Below are positions 8,908-18,650 of a stretch of 28,288 nucleotides of DNA, piece by piece (position 1 is the stretch's first letter; each line of letters opens with the position of its first letter). Under the pieces are notes generated by a model. That model did no database searches. It had not been told where the DNA came from and saw nothing but the letters and a program-made list of their open reading frames with translations. Made by a program: the position numbers and the translations under genes. The stretch covers positions 821,132-849,419 of the forward strand of contig BFEA01000016.1 in the NCBI GenBank assembly GCA_003427395.1. Direction: 5' to 3'. This stretch comes from Chara braunii. Taxonomy: Eukaryota; Streptophyta; Charophyceae; Charales; Characeae.

Positions 8908-9284
8908 TTATTTCTTCCCATTTCATCATTCTGAATTGGCTTACAAGTTACCACCGATTTAATGGACTTACATTAGCAGTTCCTGAGGAATGCATTTATG
9001 GCCATTAGGATGATATTGCAAGGAACCTGACTGTTCATAACTTGCTCGAGTGTTCAAATTTGCATGCACATTCGTCATCACACAGATAGGATAGCTTCAC
9101 ACAAAGCCACAGTCGAGATGAGATAGCAACCAGATAGCGCAGCTCATATTATCAAATTCACATTAAACAAGAGTATCTCGAGTTCAAGAGTTCAGCGCCA
9201 ACAAAATGCAAGTTTTCTTCCCTCATTCGTCAGCATAGGACCTGGCTCAGCCAGCGTCACCCTTCAGATCACAAGTATGGCGCA
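8908..9284. other. Gene-free stretch
   Basis: AT-leaning sequence between the MITE and the minus-strand gypsy remnant. No motif or open frame was recognised. If the LTR end at about 9285 is right, 9200-9280 would hold the start of sequence beyond that LTR. Confidence 0.4.
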
Positions 9285-9851
9285 AACAGGTAAGTATTCA
9301 CCATGTCCCACTTTGTAACCTGTCTTCTCTCTCTCTTTATCTTCTCTCTCAAGATCCCTGTCAATGACTCCCTTCTCTCACTATACATGCACACTCCTTG
9401 TCTACGAGAATATACTATGAATCCCTTTCACTGATATCCTACTACTAACCCCACTACTTCTACTATTACTAACTCAGGCTGGCGCAGCTATGGCTTCCCT
9501 GTAGCCAGCGCCCAGCTCATCTCCCTTCTGGCGCAGCTTCTTCTGCCAGCGCACCTCCCTGCACTATAGCGCACAAGTGCCTCAGCACTTCCACGCATCA
9601 ATGCCAATGGGAATCTGCCTTGTGGGGAGGCTGCCTCATCCTTTATAGTGCTGGCCTCCCCTTGCGAGGTCTGAATTCAGTCTGTCTTGGGTCATTTCCC
9701 AGTCCCAGGCCTCTGTGGAGTGTGTCCCAGTTCCTTATCCTCAGGGTCCACTGCTGCTGCGGCCTACAGGCCTCAATTTTGGACTTTCAATCTGTATCTA
9801 GACTTTCCCTTTGACTTAAATGACTGGGACTTCACCTTTTTTACTTCCTTT

Positions 9852-9982
9852 GAACAGACACACCTACTGCTCGAACAGACACATTTTGCACGAACAAACA
9901 CACATACTGCACGTACAGACACATCTCCTGCATGAACAGACATGACTTGCACACCCCCTGGATGAACAGATGTGACTCCCAT
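9852..9982. repeat. Six-copy ~20-bp tandem repeat in the LTR U3
   Basis: Units beginning GAACAGACA (or close variants) start at 9852, 9873, 9892, 9913, 9934 and 9964. Each ends in a CTGC or TTGCAC phrase. The block lies upstream of the TATA box on the minus strand, matching the position of the 47-bp repeats in the first LTR. Confidence 0.8.
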
Positions 9983-10008
9983 ATCTAAATATTGCAACTG
10001 TTCGTCCA

Positions 10009-10173
10009 GGGGCACAACTGTGACCTTTGACATTGACTTTTACTTAGCCAGGATGTGACTTTTGACCCAGAGAACATGTCCTTTGATCTGCTTTCACGAG
10101 TTGGGCTCTGGGCGAGTGACCCCACTATGCTGCACTCGTCAGTCAGGGTCTGAATCGGGTAAAGGCCCTTTTA
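10009..10173. repeat. 165-bp direct repeat, copy 1
   Basis: It is identical to 11362-11526 except for about 3 substitutions, in the same orientation, 1353 bp apart. The two copies bracket the integrase frame. Confidence 0.93.
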
Positions 10174-10212
10174 CTCTCGCCGGCCTAGTTTCGAAGTCCT
10201 TTGAGAAAACCT

Positions 10213-11361
10213 TCATCTATCTATAATATTTATTCCTCTTCTTGCTCTTTCATAAGCAGATACAATATGAGGCGCAGACTCAATTAATTCTTCTCTTGTG
10301 AACCAGCGATCTTCACTTGGGTCCTGATATGCAAATCTTACTTTATATTGTCGTTGGGGTCTGCCTCTACGTCCAGTTTGGAGAGTGCTTTCAGCAACAA
10401 TCTTATCCACGTCATATTTCCCATCCATACTAGGAGGTATCGTTGATCGACAACTGGGAAACAATTCATTTGTCACACAAGGTAAGAGCTTTGAGGCGTG
10501 GAATACTGGATGTGTATGCAAATGTAGAGGAATCTCAATTACATAAGAAGGTTCATCCACATCTCCAATCACATCGAGAACTTGCCAAGGTCCTCTGTAG
10601 GCGGGTAGCAACCTCTGAGAGATGTTTTCTTCAGGAACAAACTCCTTAGACTTCACCCATACCAAATCACCTACAACAAACTGAGAAGGCCTTTTGTGCT
10701 TATTTGCCTGTTCTATCATCTGATGTTGTGCCTTTACTATATTTTCCTTCACTTTCTCAATATCCTTCTGATACTGTATCGCAAATTCACTTGTTCCTAG
10801 TGGACGCTTATGTACTTGGTCCGAATTCAGGAGATCAATGGGCCTACGTGGTCGCCATCCCAAATGCAGCGCCATCGGAGTCTTGCATGTAGACAGGTGA
10901 ACAAAGTTGTTATAGGCACTAGCAACTTTGGGCAAATGTTCGTCCCAGTCACTCTGGTCGGGACGTATGTACATACGCAACGTTTGTTGCAGAATCTTGT
11001 TCATTTGCTCAGTCTGGCCGTTTGTCTCAGGGTGCCTACCTGACGACATAATCAACTTAGAGCCATAGATGTTCATTAGTTGTTGCCATTGTTGACTCGT
11101 GAACCGTGAATCTCTGTCACTCACAATCGTTAAGGGATGTTCATCCAATGGTTAAAGAATTCCCGGATTACTAATTCCGTTTTTGCTTTCGCTCGCAAGG
11201 CTACGAATACAACATACTTACTAAATCTGTCAACAATGACCATGACTTGCGTCTTTCCATTCCTGCTTTTCACCTTCGTGTCCATAAAGTCAATGGACAC
11301 AGAGTCTCCTGGACCTGTTGGGATTGGCAAAGGCTTCAGTAGACCAAGGGGAGGTTGAGTG
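10213..11361 (-). pseudogene. Ty3/gypsy integrase core with chromodomain-like C-terminus (deletion derivative)
   Basis: The minus strand encodes the integrase from PPLGLLKPLP onward. The catalytic triad is visible: D in SIDFMDT, D in VSDRDSRF and E in GRHPETNGQTEQ. A GPW-containing C-terminal domain (YRGPWQVLDVIGD) and HPVFHASKL follow. The tail is chromodomain-like, with YKVRFAYQDPSEDRWFTREE and APHIVSAYERARRG. Integrase joins the cDNA to target DNA, and chromodomains of chromoviruses steer insertion to modified histones (family knowledge). The frame is broken once, near 11131-11138, where one base appears to be missing. Gag, protease, RT, RNase H and the integrase zinc finger are absent. 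Coding starts abruptly at 11361, where it joins LTR-derived sequence. It is otherwise remarkably intact (311 codons without a stop), which suggests a recent deletion. Confidence 0.88.
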
Positions 11362-11526
11362 GGGGCACAACTGTGACCTTTGACATTGACTTTTACGTAG
11401 CCAGGATGTGACTTTTGACCCAGAGAACATGTCCTTTGATATGCTTTCACGAGTTGGGCTCTGGGCGAGTGACCCCACTATGCTGCACCCGTCAGTCAGG
11501 GTCTGAATCGGGTAAAGGCCCTTTTA
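11362..11526. repeat. 165-bp direct repeat, copy 2 (LTR-derived) fused to integrase
   Basis: About 98% identical to 10009-10173. In minus orientation it stands where the 5' LTR would be, but it is cut after 165 bp and joined straight to integrase coding. An internal deletion that removed the rest of the LTR, gag and most of pol is the simplest explanation. Confidence 0.9.
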
Positions 11527-13617
11527 ATATATTCCGGGTAGTGCAATAGTCTCAGTTCCACAAATAGTAAATCCAGAATTCCCAGAGAGAAGCACAACGC
11601 AAATTCAACACTGAAGAAACGATGAAAACCTGAGAAAGGGCTTGGCAAACAAAACAAAAACACAGCATGAAACAAGAAAACGAAAATTGGCCGGACTTTA
11701 GCCTGGGCATGCTGTGGGGAAACGGGAAAAGAAAAAAGAAAAAAAAGCAAAAGAAAAGTCACATGATGAAGAAAAAAAAAGGCCGGTGTCATCTGGCACA
11801 ATCGGGCCCTCAATGACACTGCCACTCCAGGAGAGCCCGTTTGACAGTACAGCATTGGCGGCTTTCAATGGCTAGGCTGGCCAGAAACTTGGGAAAAGCG
11901 ATGCGTGTTGCTTAGATAGGGCTCTCGCATTTCACATTGAAACCTGCGTTTCGGACAATCCTGGCCTTGAATTTCTGAGCAGCCCCAGTGCCAATCAAAA
12001 ACAGTCTTTAAATTTGTAAAAACTGAAAAAGAACTATGTTGCATAGAATTGAAACGCAAATAGCTTTCGGGGAAGTTTTGGCACATCAGAATTTCTGAAG
12101 ATTAAAAAGAAAATTTAAAAATCAGACTAAGGTACTCCCGTTTTAACCCCTTTAAAGTTTAAGCCCCTTTTAGCCTCATTTATACCCCCTCTGTGCCCTT
12201 CTATAGACAATACTGAAAATAAAAAAGAGCCCGGATTTTCATAGCCGATATCCACTGGAGACATGAAGGGGCCCCACTTAGCTGAACAAGCTGAATGTTG
12301 TGGTGAATGCCATTCATTGTGATCGCCTGCTTACATAAATACAAAAGCACAGGCCACTGGATAACCGTTGCACGCAATACAAACCAACACACTAGTAGAC
12401 AAAAAAAAAGATGGATGCATTCGCAACAGCAAACTGAAGTCGGGAGGTTCATGATCCAAAAAGAGAAGAAAAGCAACGAAAAGAGAAGAAAAAACAGGAG
12501 CTAGGTAGTATGACACTTTCTCTCACGTTTCTTCTAACAGTGTGGGTTGAGATGGACAATGCACGAGAGACCAATTCCAACAATCTCACCTCAAGCCTCT
12601 CACAGCCGCAGCATCTTGGAGTACCATCGTTCTCGTGTGAGGGGCAATACTTGTCGCTCCAGAAAGGATGTGATCGATATTCAATCAGTCCATACATATT
12701 CGCGGGGATCTGTTGGATTCCGCAGTTTCAAGTGGGAGTATGGGAAAAAACAAATCAGAGAGGTACAGTATTGTTGTGAGTAGTTTCCCAGTGGACAGAA
12801 GCCGATTGTTTGCTGAAGTCTTACAGCAAGAAAAAAAATGTAATCATATAGTATTATAATGAGATGCAAGAGGCCACAAATCGACAAATGGACGTTGACA
12901 TGATGGAGGAGAGAAAATGTCAGCAGTTGTCCTCGGCACCCTTGAAGCATCCCAAGGTAATGCTCACGAAATTCCATGAAGGGACAGAGCACTGTGGAAA
13001 TTTGAAAGGCACATAGCCGGGCCAGAATCTGGGTGACCAAGGGAAGTGTGGTGGTGGTTGGTGGTGGGAGGCTCCGGGGTTAGAATAGTTAGAGAGATGC
13101 ATGCAAAGAACAAAGTCAAAAATCTGCACAGACATGTGTTGCGGTATAGCTTTTGAGAGCAGGGGTCAAAGTCACGTCTCTAGCCCAGAAAGGGCTCAGA
13201 AAGGTCAAAGGGTCAAAGGGTACTGGGTCAAGAGTCAAAGATGGTCCCTGATCTTTGGATTGGGTAGCTGACCTTGGAAATCCAAGAGTCAGGCCCAACT
13301 CAGGCACAGAAGTCGACGAGTCCAAGCTTTCTCTAGAGTCGACCATGGCCATCAAAGGCTCTCTGCACTGTTCCAGAAGTTCCCAGGGCCTGCTGGGGGC
13401 AGACACACAGTGGCGGACACCAAATCTGGGCACCCTGATTGAGGAATCTCCGCCGTTCGATGAAGCAAAAGTGAGACCTTGCTGAGGCACACCTGAGCAC
13501 AATGGGGCAGTCGACCACAAGTCAACACTACATATTGGGAGACTGCCCGCTTGGTGAATTCATTGTCTTGCATGAACTGTTGCCCAGAGCACTGCTACAG
13601 TGCCTGAGGTAGAGAGC
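11527..13617. other. Gene-free stretch
   Basis: No coding or RNA gene is supported. 11640-11770 is A-rich and contains GGGGAAACGGGAAAAG, the complement of the T/C-rich dispersed repeat near 2975 and 7085. 13195-13245 carries a short repeated GGTCAAAGGGTCAAAGGGT phrase. Open frames of 60-134 codons here show no family motif and overlap on both strands. Confidence 0.45.
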
Positions 13618-13669
13618 GGGAGTGGTGCCAGGAATCAGAAGACGGGAGTGGTGCCAGGAATCAGAAGAC
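13618..13669. repeat. Perfect 26-bp tandem duplication
   Basis: The unit GGGAGTGGTGCCAGGAATCA plus GAAGAC is repeated exactly at 13618-13643 and 13644-13669. Confidence 0.95.
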
Positions 13670-13744
13670 AGTGCCTGCCAAGAATAGCGGCGAGAGACAG
13701 TAATCATAGCTATAGAAGGGCGCAAGCACCATAGCTTTAGTATA

Positions 13745-13816
13745 GAGGAAGAGGGTGATCAGGACTTGTGGGCGGGGAGAGAGAGAGAGGAAGAGGGTGA
13801 TCAGGACTTGTGGGCG

Positions 13817-13868
<52 letters not shown>
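13745..13868. repeat. 42-bp tandem duplication ending in a (GA)25 microsatellite
   Basis: A 42-bp unit starting GAGGAAGAGGGTGATCAGGA is repeated at 13745 and 13787. The second copy runs into an uninterrupted (GA)25 tract at 13819-13868. The first copy has a short GA run at the same place, so the microsatellite probably expanded after duplication. Confidence 0.92.
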
Positions 13869-13873
<5 letters not shown>

Positions 13874-14559
13874 CCCTGCGGTACAAGTCATCTGACCAGG
13901 GGGTGTAACACATATAAGCATGGACCCTTTATCTGGGTCTTTCTAACAGGGTGCTCATGCTGGGGCGCCCCTCGAAAAGCCAGGCTGGGGGACAACTCAT
14001 ATGTATTGCCTTCTCAGCAGACCAATTAGTTGCTCCTGGTCCCTCTACACCCATACCTTCCAATGCACTTTTCCCCCTTACACCCAGTCTCCCTCTATTC
14101 CCCTGCAGCCTCATCTCATACCCACCTTTGCTATATTTTTCCACTATATCCTCTTTTCCTACACCCCCGCAAGCACCAGTGGCTACAAGCTTTCAATTCT
14201 GTTTTCCCTGTACCAAAATATTTATTCCTACACGTCCTCTGCACACGATTCCTCTACATGCACCTACTCAGTCAACTGTCCTGCATCCCCCCACCGCCTT
14301 CTACGATTTAGTACCTTTTCCCTCTACCCACGAACCGATCCTCCCTCGCTACTCAGCAGTGCAAACCCCGCAAATCCCTAGTCTTATATTACAACCACTG
14401 CCCAGGTGTCCTTGATCCTGCAACCTATACTTGTTGCGACGCATGATATGAACTTGGTCGTGGCTCACGCCCCAGGCCCTAACTTTTGTACACAGGCCAA
14501 TGCTCCCCTCACTTCTTCGGTCAGTTGAGATTATGGCGGCAGCAGCCTGCCATATGCCA
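13869..14559. other. Gene-free, pyrimidine-rich stretch
   Basis: 13990-14420 is C/T-rich on the plus strand, which leaves open frames in several registers at once, a composition effect. No domain is recognisable. The minus-strand frame at 14349-14702 may include downstream sequence of the LINE fragment that follows. Confidence 0.4.
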
Positions 14560-15125
14560 GCCGCCTTGCATCCTTGTCCTTTCATACCAGCATAGGGAAC
14601 TTCCACCAAAATTTCCAGTACTTTTCCTCGTCCCCGGCTGCATACCTCCTCAATCGCTACTTGGTAGGGGTCGACCATGATGGCCATCCTCACGTTCTCC
14701 ATAGCTCGGTCCCTCAGGACTTGCGTCGTGAATGTCTTCCTCTATTTACTTCCTCATTCCTCAGGTTCCAGATAGCCCAAAGAACAGCCGCTCGCATTAC
14801 TTCTGCCGCATACAATGTTTCTCTATCCTGCCTTGCTGTCTTCAGTATAGACCCCAACAAAATTTATGCTAATCATCTTCTGTTTACCTCCGAGGGGAAG
14901 TAACTCACCATCTTGGATGCCCACAATTCCAAAAAGCTCTCTCTACAGGGAAGACGACGAAGGCATGCGGGATAGTCTCCACTTGGCCACATCCCGCCGT
15001 ACAACCCTGATCTTTGTACAGGCTTTTGGGGGGCTGCCATTGGGCTGTCGGTACTGCCAGATGACAAATCGTCCATAGCAGTCCTGCCTGCTTCTGATCA
15101 GGCAGTCTCGCCCAGCGCGTTTTCA
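14560..15125 (-). pseudogene. LINE C-terminal fragment (zinc-binding domain and tail)
   Basis: On the minus strand, from about 15125, the reading LLWTICHLAVPTAQW is followed by CTAGCGQVETIPHAF and a Trp-ending helix. This order (LLW...H..PTA..W, a cysteine pair, E-T-I-x-H) is the zf-RVT-type domain of plant LINE polyproteins. The cysteines are spaced C-x3-C, and the last zinc ligand appears replaced (VVFP where a Cys is expected). Further along, in a different frame near 14760-14810, VLWAIWNLRNEEVN matches the usual LINE C-terminal helix, so there is at least one frameshift. RT, endonuclease and an obvious poly(A) tail are absent. It is a second LINE remnant on the same strand as the first, but its zinc-domain sequence is clearly divergent. 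Confidence 0.65.
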
Positions 15126-15512
15126 TCTCTATACAACTAAAGCAAAGAGCGGGTCTCACATGACGGGCCCCTGCTGGGCCCAGCCGAAAACGCTGGCTGC
15201 TGGGACTGGGAAGCGCACGCGTCGTGTAGGGTTTTGCTCTCCTAAGCGTTAGAATACAAGTACATAGCAGACAGAGGGGCTGTGTTGATGTCTTTTCGTT
15301 TTTCTTTTTTCCCGGTTGTTTTCTTAGGGCATGCTCACGTTTTGTTTTGCCCTTTTTTGTCTTTTTCTTAGGGCATGCTCTCACGAGCACCTCAAACTCA
15401 CAAAATGGGGAAAATGAAAACGGATCTGCCCGTACAACATGGAAAGATACACCGCCCACCGCAGGCACAAAAGAAAAAAATGTGGTGGTGTATTACTGTA
15501 TCATCTCATGTT
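15126..15512. other. Gene-free flank with dispersed motifs
   Basis: It contains TTCTTTTTTCCCGGTTG-like T/C-rich repeat phrases (15300-15320) and two TTAGGGCATGCTC motifs (about 15326 and 15367) related to those at 7788 and 7921. No gene was recognised. Confidence 0.45.
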
Positions 15513-15950
15513 TTAGCGGAAGATTCATTCTCATTTTGCACATCTGGAGGGTAGTGGAGCAAGGCCAATAGAAGGCTGTGGTGCACTTAGGGCCTCGCTC
15601 CACTACTCACCACTTGTGCAGAACGCGAATGAATTTGCCACTTCACGTACCATGATACGGCCCTGTGGGACGACAAAAAGTATGGCAGTGTATTCTCCTA
15701 TGTTCTAGGGGAAGATTCATTCTCATTTCGCACATTTAGTCAGCAGTGGAGAGGGCCTGAATCCACATGATACTTCCCCCCCCCCCACAAAAAAAAAACG
15801 AACTTTCCAAATACAGACCCGTGCTTGACGGCCTCACTCCACTACTCACAACATGCACACAAGACAGAAAATATGGCAGTGTATCCTGCCATGTTCTAGC
15901 AGAAGATTCATTCTCGTTTTCACATTTGGTGAGTAGTTTAGGCAGCCCCG
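15513..15950. repeat. Array of five foldback modules in alternating orientation
   Basis: A ~55-bp module (core GAAGATTCATTCTC, TTTGCACAT, GAGTAGTGGAGC, AGGCC) occurs forward at 15513-15566, reverse at 15591-15640, forward at 15704-15757, reverse at about 15830-15860 (partial) and forward at 15895-15949. The phrase TATGGCAGTGTAT precedes the second and third forward copies. Adjacent opposite copies can pair into hairpins. It is the same family as the 7243-7700 block. Confidence 0.85.
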
Positions 15951-15969
15951 ACGTATCCTGGATTTCGCT

Positions 15970-16641
15970 TTGGAGGTGGCCCCAATTCAGGAGGCTATTG
16001 TTATGTACCCGATTGAACTTCAATCCACAATGAATTCACACGTTCCCATACACGCATGCAATTGCAGAGTAGACTCGAAGGAGGCAAATCCACACAAAAC
16101 CGGAGAGAAGATATGCACAGCAGAAGCTCAAAACACACAGAGAATTGAAAAACAAATTCCAATTCTGGAATCCCTCGTCCTCCTCCAATCAATCCAGAGA
16201 ACTTGTTCCAAGAATCACAACTGTGATTACAACAACCCCGAACAACCAGAAACAAGTGTTCAACGAAGTATGCAGGAGTCTTCTTCTTCCTCCTCGCCAC
16301 CTCATATCCCTGGCTATCGCTGCCATAGCAGCAGTAACCCCACAGCTGTCACAACGTGCCAATCTGAACCAACAACCCTAATGATAACAGCGCCAGCTCA
16401 TCACCCGCACGGAAGTGCAGCGCTGGAAGTCCTGATGAAGAAGGAGACAACCGATCCAGCACTTCAAAGACGACAAAGTTCCTCGAGAGGAGGAACAGCA
16501 GATATGGCTGCCAAGTGGAAGATGTCATTTCCCAACCCCAGCTATGGCTGGGCTTCGAGGAAGACGATGACCTCGCCCAAAATAGAGCAGCAGCGCTCCA
16601 ACAACGGACGGGCAGAGTTTCCCCAGCCAACGAAAACGTGA
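15970..16641 (+). CDS. Unassigned 223-codon open frame
   Basis: This is the longest uninterrupted plus-strand frame outside the gypsy and LINE parts. The product would be hydrophilic and rich in Ser, Gln, Thr, Pro and Asn, with a serine run near residues 103-109. There is no membrane segment, signal peptide or known motif. Several Cys and His residues (positions 29-31, 60-70) do not form a recognisable finger. The start at ATG 15970 is simply the first in frame. It lies between a foldback array and repeat DNA, and a 99-codon frame overlaps it on the other strand. It may be a chance opening in CA-rich sequence, an exon or part of a non-LTR ORF1. I do not assign a function. Confidence 0.2.
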   Translation: MEVAPIQEAIVMYPIELQSTMNSHVPIHACNCRVDSKEANPHKTGEKICTAEAQNTQRIEKQIPILESLVLLQSIQRTCSKNHNCDYNNPEQPETSVQRSMQESSSSSSPPHIPGYRCHSSSNPTAVTTCQSEPTTLMITAPAHHPHGSAALEVLMKKETTDPALQRRQSSSRGGTADMAAKWKMSFPNPSYGWASRKTMTSPKIEQQRSNNGRAEFPQPTKT

Positions 16642-17006
16642 AAACACTCAGGGATAAAGTCCCATAGGGCTCAACACTCACAAACAAAACACACAGGTTA
16701 CAGATCATGGGATCAAGTCCCGCAAGGCTCAAAACAACAACAGAAACTACAAAGCAGAACACTTAGTGTACAGTCCCGCTGGGAAACTGTGATTTATTGC
16801 ACTATAGTGATGGCTGGTGCACATGCCCCTCTTTTTATGGTTTTTTTTCCCTGCTCAAGTGCCGCTCAGTGACACTCCGGAACTCGGGAAATTTAGACCG
16901 GTGGATTTCCCTCCCCCCTCTCTTGGTCTCCGCTGCAGCTACGGTGGGCATCCACTTGTTATTAATAAATTACATATTTTGATTGATTTGAGAAGCTTGT
17001 GACTGT
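16642..17006. other. Gene-free stretch with a short repeated phrase
   Basis: GGGATAAAGTCCCATAGGGC (about 16652) and a diverged form, GGGATCAAGTCCCGCAAGGC (about 16709), are imperfect direct repeats about 57 bp apart. Nothing else is recognisable. Confidence 0.5.
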
Positions 17007-17253
17007 GCAATCCTGGCTTGACGTCCAATCACACAGCAGGCAGCAGGCAAATGAATGCACTTGGCCCTAAGGGAAGGCCAGATTTCACTGCCCAGCGCAT
17101 TTTTAATATTCGTAAGACATCATTATAGTACTGCTGAGAGCCAATACAATTGAGCAATTCTGGCTTGATCCCCAATCACATGGTAGGCAGCGGGCAAGAG
17201 AATGCACTTGGCCCTAAGGGAAGGCAAGATCCCGCTGCCTAGCACATTTAAAG
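17007..17253. repeat. 147-bp tandem duplication
   Basis: GCAATCCTGGCTTGA at 17007 is repeated as GCAATTCTGGCTTGA at 17154. Similarity continues through AATGCACTTGGCCCTAAGGG to a CATTT(A)AA phrase. The second copy is interrupted at that phrase by the MITE at 17254, and copy-like sequence (TATTCATACATGAT) resumes after 17675. Confidence 0.88.
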
Positions 17254-17667
17254 CATACATGCAAGCGGACGCCGTGCGGAAAATTCTGCACGTTTGGCGC
17301 ATGAGCGGGGGGTTGCATGGCTGGGTCAATGGTCACCTGCGTTCCCTTTCAAGATTTGTTGTGGGATTGGGGAAAAAAAATAAAACAGTGGGAGGGTAAT
17401 GCCACTTGCTAAAGGTCAAGACTGATGTCCCGGACACCTTTTTGAGGCTATTTCTCATGCCCAATTGAACGGAAAGAAAACCCTGTACCACTGTACTCGA
17501 AAACGATCAGTTCCTTAGGTGTTGCACTCTCCTGTATCTACAAAAACAGCGGAAAAAAAAAAACAAAACAAAGGGAAACTGCTGCTGGTACGGCGCACGA
17601 GCAGGTGCTGCGCCGCACACCGTGCGACGTACCGGACGTTACAGCACACAGTGCAGTTGCAAGTATG
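17254..17667. mobile_element. hAT-type MITE, 414 bp, with perfect 8-bp target duplication
   Basis: ATTTAAAG at 17246-17253 is repeated exactly at 17668-17675. The element starts CATACATGCAAGCGGACGCC and ends in GCAGTTGCAAGTATG, imperfect inverted repeats of the same family as the 8699-8899 MITE (CATACTTGCAAG ends). Interior sequence near the ends is GC-rich with CGC-containing palindromes; the middle is AT-richer with A tracts. It has no coding capacity, so it would depend on a hAT transposase from elsewhere. The 147-bp tandem copy at 17007 gives an approximate empty-site comparison. Confidence 0.9.
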
Positions 17668-17709
17668 ATTTAAAGTATTCATACATGATTTATTTTGTTA
17701 TGATACTGG

Positions 17710-18633
17710 TGCGAGGCTTAAGGCCTCGATAAGCCCTATTGGGCCCCTATTTGCAACAACGTTGACCGCCCTAAGTGAAGGCAGGCTCGACGGCCAACAA
17801 GAGGCCTATTTTGGACTACTTCTCAACTGGTGAAAATTTCAGGCAGTTGCGCAGCGCCAGTTGGTTGAAAGAGCCCAGGCCCTGGCCTCCTTTATCAAAT
17901 GCATCTGAGTCAGGCCCTGGGCGAGATACGCAGCATGGACCCAACTCAGGCTGCGGGCAGTTGAACACTAGTAACCACCACAGGCCCTGGGCCTGTTGCC
18001 TTTGGATTGAGGCTCAGCCTCGTGGGGCCTACCGGAAGCTTCTAGGCCGGGGCCCAGTACCGCAACACAGCACGCAGCAGCACGCCCCTTCGATATAGGG
18101 AAGGGCCTGCCCATGCATTGGACATTCGGGCATTGGCTGCATGCTGCGCTAATGCTGGCCAGCGCTCACACGCTCACGGGCGAGCTGGAAGGAGCAGTTA
18201 GCCATAGCAGAGCTGCGCTGCTGTATGCTGGATGGGAGCATGGTGGTCCTTGGGTGCATGTGGCATCTGTGAGTTGGGGAACGAGGTTGTGAGTGATACG
18301 AGAGACATACCCGGTGCTTGAAGTGTACGGCATTGGACGAGATCTGCTCGTACTTCGGGGAGCTGTTGACGTCGTCGGCGGCATTGTAGATTAGGCTAGA
18401 TAGGATCTGCCATCTGTAGTCTGGGCGCCGAGCGCCAGATGGGATATCGACATTGGTTCTTCGTTGATGATGATGAGACTATTCCAGCATTGTCAATTAT
18501 GAGCTTTTGCTGGGTTCTTATTCAGTGGAACTCGTGATGCAATTCTGCTATTGGTTCGAGGTCACGACTATCTGGTCTCATGTGTATGATGCTGTTTGAT
18601 TTCTGAAGTTCGCTATCGCTCATTTTCCTTGCA
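17710..18633 (+). repeat. 5' LTR of the gypsy element
   Basis: It begins TGCGAGGCTTAAGGCCTCG and ends CATTTTCCTTGCA, matching the right LTR along its length. Differences include scattered substitutions, a ~16-bp segment near 18397-18412 that is absent from the right copy, and a short extra stretch in the right copy near 26995-27010. The PBS starts four bases after the end. I could not place a TATA box with confidence. Confidence 0.93.
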
Positions 18634-18636
18634 ATT

Positions 18637-18650
18637 TGGCATCGGAGCTG
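18637..18650 (+). promoter_or_regulatory. Primer binding site (initiator tRNA-Met type)
   Basis: TGGCATCGGAGC lies 3 bases after the LTR. It differs from the usual initiator-Met PBS, TGGTATCAGAGC, at two positions, both transitions, and is correctly placed for first-strand priming. Confidence 0.8.

Larger units (their letters stand above)
9285..10173 (-). mobile_element. Probable 3' LTR of a gypsy remnant (minus strand)
   Basis: This segment follows the integrase/chromodomain frame (10213-11148, minus) where a 3' LTR should lie. On the minus strand it begins TAAAAGGGCC at 10173, just after a weakly purine-rich stretch. It holds tandem repeats at 9852-9982 and a TATA box CTATAAAGG near 9646-9654, and ends near the GCGCCATA junction at 9278-9285. 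Its first 165 bp (10009-10173) recur at 11362-11526. It lacks a clear TG...CA boundary, so the exact limits are uncertain. Confidence 0.55.

Noticed and set aside
11496-11855. 119-codon Phe/Leu-rich membrane protein (minus)
   Set aside because: Its hydrophobicity comes from the T/C-rich dispersed repeat, and it starts within the LTR-derived 165-bp repeat region.
13869-13915. LTR end (TGTTACACCCCC on the minus strand)
   Set aside because: It resembles a gypsy LTR start, but no partner repeat, PBS or coding region is linked to it.
13760-14029. Arg/Glu-repeat protein
   Set aside because: It is a direct translation of the (GA)25 microsatellite.
14001-14415. Pro/Ser-rich secreted-type proteins in three plus frames
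   Set aside because: All three frames are open because the strand is C/T-rich, with no signal peptide followed by a domain.
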